This document shows positions 56,101-64,000 of a DNA stretch of 64,000 nt, in pieces. Positions within the stretch are counted from its first letter, which is position 1. The number at the start of each line of letters is the position of its first letter. Made by a program: the position numbers and the translations under genes. The notes beneath the pieces are model-generated. The model had not been told where the DNA came from. It made no database searches and was given only the letters and a program-made list of their open reading frames with translations. Where the stretch lies: assembly GCA_029248745.1 (NCBI GenBank), contig JAQWIT010000020.1, forward strand, positions 62,001 to 126,000. Reading direction: 5' to 3'. Source of the DNA: Gammaproteobacteria bacterium (lineage in GTDB: Bacteria; Pseudomonadota; Gammaproteobacteria; Nitrosococcales; Methylophagaceae).

Positions 56101-57328
56101 TGACCGCCTCTACACGCAACCCGGTAATCGCATTAGGTAATTGCGTACTAACAACGCGGTCACCTTCCTGCAAAGTATCACTGCGGATTAATAATTGTGT
56201 TTGGCCTTGGCTATTTTCATATTCACCAACGCGAGTGATTTTAACGGCTTCTAGGTAACCATCATTGATACGATAAACACGATTTAAGCCATATAAAGCA
56301 TTAAAAGGCATGACAATGACATTGTCTTGTGATCCTAGTGAAAGGGATAATTCGATAAACGTACCTAAAGCCAAAATATGGTCATCTTCAATTAAGCTGA
56401 ATAAACCATCGACACCACCACTGTCTTGGCGTGTTTCACCAGATAAACGATTTAATTCAAATGCTAAAGTATGTCCATCCAAATTGGCAATGGCTTTTGG
56501 TGTCTTACCTTGTGCTAGATCATCTCTAATTTGTTTAAGATAACGCCCAGGAATTTGGGCTCGGACTTCTAAATGGCCTAAGTCATAAATTGATAATAAA
56601 TTATCGCCAATGCGAACACGGTCACCCAGCGAGACATTTAAATTAGCAATACGACCACTAAAAGGCGCTTTAATGAAAGCACGGTCGACATCCAACTGAG
56701 CTTGAGCGAGTATGGCGTTGGCTCTAGTTTGTTGTGCTTTCAAACCAGCTAATCTTGCTGGGTGTTCAGAAATATCATATTCCAGCCTTTTCAGTGTGAC
56801 CACTTGTCGCTGTTGATTAGCAACCGCATCATCAAGAGAAGAACGTGTCACTAGGCGTGAAGCATCTAATTTTTTTGCTCGGGTAACGGCCTTTTCTGCT
56901 AAGTCTAGTAACGCTTTTTCATTAGCTAATAAACTTTTATCGCGTTTTTGGCGCGCTCTTTCACTGGAAATAGCAGCATTAATCTCTGCCAAATCAGCTC
57001 TGCGCTGCTCAAGAAGTAAGTCCGCATCACTATTATCAAGTGTGATTAACACATCACCTTCGGAAACAACTGCACCTTCTAAGATATTCACTTGGGAGAC
57101 ATCGGCTGAGATAGCGGCATTTAACGAAGCACGTCGCGGCGTTTCTACACGGCCGTAAAGCGTAATTTCAGGTGAAATCTGTTCTAGTTTGACCGGCACT
57201 GTTTTGACACGCCAGACCTTTTCCGGCCGTTGTAATTGTTTCTTTTCAGGCTTCGACGCACTTAACGCCATAAAAATTGCGATAGCAATAATCAAAATGA
57301 CAACGAGCAATAAAACACGTTTTAACAA
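56087..57328 (-). CDS. RND efflux periplasmic adaptor subunit (HlyD/AcrA-like)
   Basis: GRVETPRRASLNAAISADVSQVNILEGAVVSEGDVLITLD; APFSGRIANLNVSLGDRV. Confidence 0.92.
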   Translation of the reverse strand: MLKRVLLLVVILIIAIAIFMALSASKPEKKQLQRPEKVWRVKTVPVKLEQISPEITLYGRVETPRRASLNAAISADVSQVNILEGAVVSEGDVLITLDNSDADLLLEQRRADLAEINAAISSERARQKRDKSLLANEKALLDLAEKAVTRAKKLDASRLVTRSSLDDAVANQQRQVVTLKRLEYDISEHPARLAGLKAQQTRANAILAQAQLDVDRAFIKAPFSGRIANLNVSLGDRVRIGDNLLSIYDLGHLEVRAQIPGRYLKQIRDDLAQGKTPKAIANLDGHTLAFELNRLSGETRQDSGGVDGLFSLIEDDHILALGTFIELSLSLGSQDNVIVMPFNALYGLNRVYRINDGYLEAVKITRVGEYENSQGQTQLLIRSDTLQEGDRVVSTQLPNAITGLRVEAVNDGS

Positions 57329-57463
57329 ATGTTTCTCCTAAAAGCACAAGACGAATAGATTCAAACAGTTTGAATTCTACTGCAAATCACACTTAGTGGC
57401 CTGCTTATTACATAAATTTACAATTAATTTTTAACCGTGTTATTAGTTGAAAGAAACTGATGG

Positions 57464-57850
57464 TTAAGATTGTAATGTTTTTGCCACTGTAATACATTCT
57501 ATAATATCACTTGGCAACGACGGCATCCCCTCTATTTCCTTCAAACGTGTCAATAAACCACATTGGTTCGCTGTTTGGATACTTAACCCTGGACGAGCAT
57601 CCATTTCTAACATTAGTGGCCCTTGACGCCGATCCAGAACAATATCAACACCAATATAGCCTGAGCTAACTAAGTCATAGCATTGGGCTGTTAATTCTAA
57701 AATCAGTTCCCAACTCGGTATTTCAACACCCGCAATAGAAAAACTAGTATCAGGATGTTCAGAGATGAATTGCTCATGCATTACCACTCCCAAAGTTTTC
57801 CTCATATTCACGCGCTTGGTCCGTTTTAATATTGCTTGATAAACCCTGGA
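57464..57850 (-). pseudogene. C-terminal remnant of alpha-L-glutamate ligase-like ATP-grasp protein
   Basis: FISEHPDTSFSIAGVEIPSWELILELTAQCYDLVSSGYIGVDIVLDRRQGPLMLEMDARPGLSIQTANQCGL; ATP-grasp N-terminus missing. Confidence 0.75.
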
Positions 57851-58400
57851 TAGTTTCATCCGGTTCATCTGCAGTAAAACGCAGTAATAATTCACGCGTA
57901 AAAGTTTTAATATCAGCAAATTTTTGTCGAACTCCAACTAATAAAGCCTCAACGATTGTCGCTGTTGCTTCAGAATAACCGGGTATTTCAGGATAATAAA
58001 CAGGATCTTGCTGACCATGTATCACAGGGTTATGTGTTTTGAACTGATTATCATCACGTGCTAAGTCCACTTGATAATAAAGTACTTTATCACCATTAGC
58101 TCGCCGATTGGCCTATTCAGAAGTACGGTTCTCATACTGACTTTCATAGGCTAAGCCATATTTTCCTGACACGAAGTTTTCGTCAGCAATGACAAAGCCT
58201 TCAGGTGCATTCGGCAAGGCAAAGCGAATCTTGACAGGTCCTTCTTCGGGTTTAAAGACAACGCGTGTTTCTATGCTCCAGACCTCAACCTCCTCACTTG
58301 GAAACGAAGGCAAACCCAGGGTATTGGCTTTATTACATACTAAACTGAAAGCAAAGAATAGCAATGCTAAAGCTAAGAACTTAACATGCAAATCTTTCAA
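57774..58400 (-). pseudogene. N-terminal remnant of 'inactive transglutaminase fused to 7TM' protein, with in-frame stop
   Basis: ORFs 58113-58400 and 57774-58070 share one frame: ...YESQYENRTSE*ANRRANGDKVLYYQVDLARDDNQ...YYPEIPGYSEATATIVEALLVGVRQK.... The 7TM part is absent. Confidence 0.75.
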
Positions 58401-58969
58401 TTTTTAGCCTCTTTTTCAGATTGCGCATCGTTAAAAAGTTGTTCACAGTGTTTTAGAACAATAGCTAAAGTAAAAGTTGAAGACGCATCGACTAGAATGC
58501 CATTTTGCAGGATTCGCCGACCGATAAGGACTGGATAATTAAAGCGTGCTCGGTCAACCAAACTAAATTCGCCATGATAAAGATGACTGTTTGGATAAAA
58601 ACTGAGTAGTACAATCGGTCTCGAAGTCTCATCCCGGTGGTGAGATTTGATTTTGGCTTCCCGCTTAACCGGTAATTCAATTGTTTTTGTCACAACGTCA
58701 TTCTTTTTATCCTCGGTACTAAACCTTACCCAAGACTGGCCGTCACGTATAAATCGTTGGATATTGTGCGCTTGGAGCGAGGATATTTTTGAGCCAGTAT
58801 GAAGCTTAGCCCTTAATTAGGTTTGCCAAGGTTCAAGAACAACATATTCAAACCAGCCAGCATTGACAGGAGCTGGCTTGCCAGGAATAGCCGCCGAAGC
58901 ATAGGCATTAACGCAAAAAAAAGACAAACAAGCGATGATAAGAAGGTGCCAAACTGAATTGATTTGCAT
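58397..58969 (-). pseudogene. RimB-like retropepsin-type aspartic protease, with in-frame stop and lost catalytic Asp
   Basis: MQINSVWHLLIIACLSFFCVNAYASA...EYVVLEPWQT*LRAKLHTGSKISSLQAHNIQRFIRDGQSWVRFS...FYPNSHLYHGEFSLVDRARFNYPVLIGRRIL. TAA at 58817-58819; catalytic DTG reads HTG. Confidence 0.8.
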
Positions 58970-59000
58970 CACTTAACTCGACTCCTTTTATAAAACTTAC

Positions 59001-61859
59001 TTAATCATCAGTCACGATTGCAACACGCACAGCGTCCAATACCAATTGACCTGATAATAATGCCTCAGCCAAAACAAGCTCTGACTCTTTTAAGTGAACC
59101 AATTCTTCAGGGCGAATGGCAGTATTAACCTTAGTTAATCTTTGCAAGCGTTCTTGCTCTGGTAACATCGTAGCATGCATCGCTGATACGGCTGTATCGA
59201 TAATCGTTGCGTGCTGTTGCTCAGCTAAGCTTTTTGCCTTATCGACCAAAAGATTAATCATGGGTCTAGCCTGTTTTACCAATTCTTGTTTGGTAACTTT
59301 TGGAATCCGACCCACATAAGTGTTAAATGTTTCCTCATCTAATACAGTATTAAAATCACGGCCTTTATCATCCGTCACGACACGTAAATAGGAGTGAGAT
59401 AGAAATCGCCCTGCCTGAAGTGATTTCGGTGCAGGGACACTGATCTTAAAAATAGCTTCTAATAATAAAGTACCGGCAGCTAGGTCTTCATAGGCTAAGG
59501 TACAAAACGCTGTATTACCAAAATCACTACTTGTAATCATATCTAAACTGCCCAGCACCATCGGATGTTCCCAACTTAAAAAAGCCATATCTTCACGATG
59601 CAGTGCACGATGACGTTTATAAGTAGCAGTCATTCCATCTTCTGGCAAGCTGGGGAAGTGACTTTCTAGCATTTCAGCACCTTGATTCAGGATGATGCTA
59701 TCTGCACTATGTGTTTGCTGTTCAACACCATATTCATCAAACACTTTATCCATAAACTTGGCAAGTTCTAGACTTTGGCTGCCATCTTCTAAATCTGCGG
59801 TAAGTTCATTCGCAATAGGTAATTTACAGGAGTTTAGCTCTAATAAACGGTTACGACCTTCAGTTAACGCCGTTTCAGCAGTCGATACTAAGTCTTGAGT
59901 GTGACTAATTAAATCCGCTAAACGATTTTCGTCGTGGGCCTCTTTTAAACAACGTGATAATTCAGCTGCCACAGTTTGGTAAACACTACCTCCCGCTGGA
60001 AAGACCCGTTCAAACGCATTTAAGCCTTCGTGATACCAACTTAGTAATACCTCTTGAGCTGAGTTCTTATAATAAGGCACATGCAATTGAATCTCATGTT
60101 GTTGTCCAATACGATCCAAGCGACCAATACGTTGTTCAAGAAGATCAGGATTCAGTGGTAGATCGAATAACACTAAGTGATGAGAAAATTGGAAGTTACG
60201 TCCTTCACTGCCAATTTCAGAACAAATAAGGACCTGCGCGCCCTCTTCATCATCCGCGAAATAAGCCGCAGCACGATCTCGGTTGATCAAGGATAAACCT
60301 TCATGAAAGACGCTACTGCGTTTACCGTGTTGCAGGCGTAAACACTGCTCTAAATCGTGTGCCGTTTCTGCTTCGGCACAAATCACCAACACTTTTTCTC
60401 GGCGATGCCCAGCCAACCATTCAGCTAGCCAAGTGACACGGGGATCATGACTTAACCAATCATCGCCCAACAAGCGTTCTGCCTGCAATAGCGCTAAGGG
60501 TTCACCATTCAGAGCTTGGTCGTTATAATCCTCAGGTGCTGTTAAAACATGACGGTGTAAATGACGCTGAGGAAAACCGGTCACCACATCACGGGTGTTT
60601 CTAAATAATAAACGCCCGGTACCATGTAAATCTAATAAAGCATCGATGGCTTTTTGTTTTTCAGCTTCAAAATCTTCTGCCGCGTGCAAAGCAGTGACAG
60701 CATCCTTACCTAAATAATCTCTGATATCGGAATTAAGGTCTTTTATAACATCAACCGTATCGCAAGCTAACAAAGCCGACACTAAATCACTAACCGGTTT
60801 ATAAGTCGCTTCCTGTTTTTTAAATTCAGCCAAATCATAATAGCGTTCTGGATCTAGTAAGCGTAGGCGGGCAAAATGACTATCGACGCCTAACTGTTCG
60901 GGTGTTGCAGTCAATAACAATAAGCCAGCTACTTCTCGCGCTAGGCCTTCAATACATTGGTACTCGATACTAACTTCTTGTTCAGACCATTGTATATGAT
61001 GCGCTTCATCTACAATCATTAAATCCCAATCGGCAGCACATGCTTGATGATAAATATCTGGGTTTTCTTGATCAGTCAGCATCGAGAGCTGACATAACAC
61101 TAGCTGAGCACTCTCGAAAGGGTTACCTTCATCAGCCTCAGTGATAGCATCAAAACGCCCACAATCCATGATGGTGAAATGCAAATTGAATCTACGTAAT
61201 AATTCAACCAACCATTGATGAACGAGACTATCCGGCACAACGACTAATATGCGTTGCGCTCTACCCGTTAACAACTGCTGGTGGGAAATAAGACCTGCTT
61301 CAATCGTTTTCCCCAAGCCTACTTCATCTGCCAATAAAACACGTGGCGCAAAACGCTGACTGACCTGATGAGCGATATACAATTGATGTGGTAACAATTG
61401 AACACGCGGTCCCATCAGACCAAAAACCGAAGATTGTTCTAGACGATGCTGATGGGCTAACGCTTCGGTCCGTAATTCAAATTGACGGTTTTTATCTATC
61501 TGGCCAGCAAACAAGCGATCTTGAGGTTGGCTAAATTGAGCATGACTACTTAAATCTAATTCATGAAGACTAACTTCTTGGCCATTTTCGTCAGTGCCGT
61601 GGTAAATAATACAACCATTTAAATCATGTTGAGCCGTAATGGTAAAAGCCACCCCTTCTTCTGTTATAACCGTATCGTTAACAGGATAAATAACCCGGCT
61701 TAACGGGGCATTATCAGCAGCATAAGTTCGCTCTTCATTAGCAGCCGGAAAGCTGAGAACAACCCGACGGCCGCTACTATCCTTAATAATACCTAACCCT
61801 AACTCTGCTTCACTATTACTGATCCAGCGTTGCCCAATGACGAATGTTGACTCTGACAA
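59001..61859 (-). CDS. rapA: RNA polymerase-associated protein RapA (SWI2/SNF2 ATPase)
   Basis: 952 aa; LLADEVGLGKTIEAGLI, DEAHH, RIGRLDRIGQQHEIQ. Confidence 0.95.
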   Translation of the reverse strand: MSESTFVIGQRWISNSEAELGLGIIKDSSGRRVVLSFPAANEERTYAADNAPLSRVIYPVNDTVITEEGVAFTITAQHDLNGCIIYHGTDENGQEVSLHELDLSSHAQFSQPQDRLFAGQIDKNRQFELRTEALAHQHRLEQSSVFGLMGPRVQLLPHQLYIAHQVSQRFAPRVLLADEVGLGKTIEAGLISHQQLLTGRAQRILVVVPDSLVHQWLVELLRRFNLHFTIMDCGRFDAITEADEGNPFESAQLVLCQLSMLTDQENPDIYHQACAADWDLMIVDEAHHIQWSEQEVSIEYQCIEGLAREVAGLLLLTATPEQLGVDSHFARLRLLDPERYYDLAEFKKQEATYKPVSDLVSALLACDTVDVIKDLNSDIRDYLGKDAVTALHAAEDFEAEKQKAIDALLDLHGTGRLLFRNTRDVVTGFPQRHLHRHVLTAPEDYNDQALNGEPLALLQAERLLGDDWLSHDPRVTWLAEWLAGHRREKVLVICAEAETAHDLEQCLRLQHGKRSSVFHEGLSLINRDRAAAYFADDEEGAQVLICSEIGSEGRNFQFSHHLVLFDLPLNPDLLEQRIGRLDRIGQQHEIQLHVPYYKNSAQEVLLSWYHEGLNAFERVFPAGGSVYQTVAAELSRCLKEAHDENRLADLISHTQDLVSTAETALTEGRNRLLELNSCKLPIANELTADLEDGSQSLELAKFMDKVFDEYGVEQQTHSADSIILNQGAEMLESHFPSLPEDGMTATYKRHRALHREDMAFLSWEHPMVLGSLDMITSSDFGNTAFCTLAYEDLAAGTLLLEAIFKISVPAPKSLQAGRFLSHSYLRVVTDDKGRDFNTVLDEETFNTYVGRIPKVTKQELVKQARPMINLLVDKAKSLAEQQHATIIDTAVSAMHATMLPEQERLQRLTKVNTAIRPEELVHLKESELVLAEALLSGQLVLDAVRVAIVTDD

Positions 61860-61875
61860 ATGCTCACCCTCAAAA

Positions 61876-63258
61876 CTAACGAATTTTGCGAGCGCGTATA
61901 GAACGCCCTTTTACTTTACCTTGTGCCAAATAATTCATGGCTTGTCGTAATGCTGTGCGCTCAACCGCCACATAACTCGACATATCAAAAATATCGATTT
62001 TACCAATTTGGGACCCCATCAAACCTGCATCACCGGTTAGCGCACCGAGAATATCACCAGGCCTAACTTTATTTTTGCGACCTACATCAAGCTGAATCGT
62101 CACCATTTGTGGTTGTAGACTAAAACCAGGATCACGATCTAATGAAGTGGGTACATCAATAATGCTTGGCTTTTTCTGATAATCACCAATTGCTTTGACA
62201 CGTACATGTTCAAATTCGGTGAATAAACTTAAGGCGATGCCCTTCTCACCTGCACGGCCTGTACGCCCTATTCGGTGTACATAAATCTCAGGATCACGCG
62301 GTAGCTCATAATTGATCACGGCTTGTAGGGCCTTAATATCTAAACCACGTGCCGCTACATCAGTTGCAACTAAAACAGAACAACTATTATTAGCAAATCT
62401 GACCAGTACTTGATCACGTTCACGCTGATCTAAATCACCATGAATGGCTAACGCTTCGATCTGATGTTCACGTAACCAAACTGCCACCTCATCACATTGT
62501 TTTTTGGTATGACAAAAAACAACGGTAGATTCAGGCTGATAATGCTCAAACAACGCCAGTAAGCTATTGTTCCGCTGATGTTTTTTGACTTCGTAAAACA
62601 ACTGCTCAATCACATTCGGTTGATGATCGGATTCTACTGTCACCATCAACGGTTTTTTCTGAAAACGTTTGCTGATGTGCTGAATCGTATCAGGGTAGGT
62701 AGCAGAGAATAGTAGAGTCTGACGCGACGAGGGGGTTTGCTCAAAAATCTCTTGCATCACATCGATAAAGCCCATATCTAGCATGCGGTCTGCTTCATCA
62801 AGCACCAATGTCGTCAAACCATCGAGCTTTAAGGTGGATTTTCGCAAATGATCTTGAATCCTACCTGGTGTCCCCACCACGATATGGGCACCGTGTTCTA
62901 AAGAGCCCACTTGTGGCCCAAAAGGTTTACCACCACATAGTAAAATCAACTTAATATTCGATGTCGCACGCGCTAAACGGCGAATTTCTTTACCAACTTG
63001 ATCTGCCAATTCACGTGTTGGGCATAATACCAGGGCCTGAACACCAAAAAAGCGTGGATTGATCTTATTCAATAACCCCAAACCAAAAGCGGCTGTTTTA
63101 CCGCTGCCTGTTTTAGCCTTGGCGATCACATCTTTCCCTTGCAGGATGGCAGGCAAACTTTGCGCCTGAGTAGGCGTCATTTTATGATAGCCCAAAGAGC
63201 TTAAATTAGTGAGCTGCGCCTTAGAGAGCGAAAGAGAAGAAAAAGCGGCTTGAGCCAT
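61876..63258 (-). CDS. dbpA: ATP-dependent RNA helicase DbpA
   Basis: DEAD-box motifs AKTGSGKTAAFGLG, DEAD, HRIGRTGRAG; C-terminal RRM-like region (KVRPGDILGALTGDAGLMGSQIGKIDIFDMSSYVAV). Confidence 0.94.
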   Translation of the reverse strand: MAQAAFSSLSLSKAQLTNLSSLGYHKMTPTQAQSLPAILQGKDVIAKAKTGSGKTAAFGLGLLNKINPRFFGVQALVLCPTRELADQVGKEIRRLARATSNIKLILLCGGKPFGPQVGSLEHGAHIVVGTPGRIQDHLRKSTLKLDGLTTLVLDEADRMLDMGFIDVMQEIFEQTPSSRQTLLFSATYPDTIQHISKRFQKKPLMVTVESDHQPNVIEQLFYEVKKHQRNNSLLALFEHYQPESTVVFCHTKKQCDEVAVWLREHQIEALAIHGDLDQRERDQVLVRFANNSCSVLVATDVAARGLDIKALQAVINYELPRDPEIYVHRIGRTGRAGEKGIALSLFTEFEHVRVKAIGDYQKKPSIIDVPTSLDRDPGFSLQPQMVTIQLDVGRKNKVRPGDILGALTGDAGLMGSQIGKIDIFDMSSYVAVERTALRQAMNYLAQGKVKGRSIRARKIR

Positions 63259-63356
63259 GAAGAAAGATCACGATTGGAAAAAGCCACGATCATACCAGAG
63301 CGATGACTTCATAAATGAAAAGATTTAAATTTAACAATCCAATTTTAAAATACGAA

Positions 63357-63758
63357 CTATAATGGCAATCCCGCTTCCTTCCATGCTTCAAGACCACCTT
63401 TAAAGATGTACGTTTTCGGCACGCCAACACTGTCCATATACTGCACCACAGGCATGGGAATTAAACCTTTCATCGGGACTAGAATAACGGGCTTCGACGT
63501 AACAGATAATTCAGCTGTCCCATTAATAAAAGAAATACCCGGCATATTGACGGCACAAGAGATATGACCCTTATCAAAAGTGGTCTTTTCAGCTAAATCA
63601 ATCAACAGCGCTTGTTCTTGTTCAATAAGCTCAGCTGCTCGCTTAGCATCAATCTCTTCAGTTTCACCACCGAAAGCTTTACTGGTCTTTTTAGACAGTA
63701 AAACGATAACCACAATCGCAATCAGTCCTATCCACCAATACTGCGGCACTAATTCCAT
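63357..63758 (-). CDS. Membrane-anchored rhodanese-like protein
   Basis: N-terminal TM, DAKRAAELIEQEQALLIDLAEKTTFDKGHISCAVNMP...FKGGLEAWKEAGLPL; catalytic Cys not found at the expected loop. Confidence 0.8.
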   Translation of the reverse strand: MELVPQYWWIGLIAIVVIVLLSKKTSKAFGGETEEIDAKRAAELIEQEQALLIDLAEKTTFDKGHISCAVNMPGISFINGTAELSVTSKPVILVPMKGLIPMPVVQYMDSVGVPKTYIFKGGLEAWKEAGLPL

Positions 63759-63949
63759 ACTAAACCTTTATCTGAAAGTATTATATTCTGCATTATGGGC
63801 CACGACGGTATCTATTAGCAATGGCTTCTTTTAAATCAGAAATCAATTATTCTGCCCCCATTGATTGTATGGAATAAACTAAATAACAATATTGAAAACA
63901 TTATCCTAACACGTATTAAAGTAACGCTTAAAACGTTAAAATTGCTGTT

Positions 63950-64000
63950 ATGTCCAAATCAATTCAAACGATTCATCATCCTTCAAATACCGAATTCGAG
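63950..64000 (+). CDS. Possible start of a CDS running off the window (MSKSIQTIHHPSNTEFE...)
   Basis: Open ATG frame to the window edge; too short to identify. Confidence 0.3.
   Translation, partial: MSKSIQTIHHPSNTEFE

Overview
The window is a chromosomal segment of a gammaproteobacterium. It is probably a methylotroph of the Methylophaga / Piscirickettsiaceae type, judged from overall gene order plus a Fae-family protein; this is inference, since no 16S is present. Most of it is dense housekeeping synteny: bamC-MBL-purC; pyrC; ilvB-ilvH-ilvC-pssA-leuA-(holD-like)-rimI; sodB; argD-argF; murU-amgK-maf-pgm; tRNA-Leu(UAG)-tig-clpP-clpX-lon; cvpA-purF; yceD-rpmF-plsX-fabH-fabD-fabG-acpP-fabF-pabC-mltG-tmk-holB-pilZ-tatD; an RND efflux pair; rapA; dbpA. 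Two things stand out. (1) There is a ~3.08 kb transposon-like island at 42461-45537. It has perfect 24-bp terminal inverted repeats, a 5-bp target duplication (TGGTT) and an asymmetric array of extra end-repeats. It encodes no recognisable transposase. Its cargo is an uncharacterised P-loop NTPase, chimeric gene fragments and a SAM methyltransferase interrupted by one in-frame stop. (2) There are many decaying genes, several interrupted by single in-frame stops: a PEP-CTERM-like surface protein, an HDOD protein, a TesA/arylesterase, a LapG-like (BTLCP) protease, and a whole retropepsin / inactive-transglutaminase / ATP-grasp ligase operon. This suggests ongoing loss of surface and envelope functions. 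Two intact genes also appear to lack family catalytic residues: the Fae-like protein and a rhodanese-like protein.
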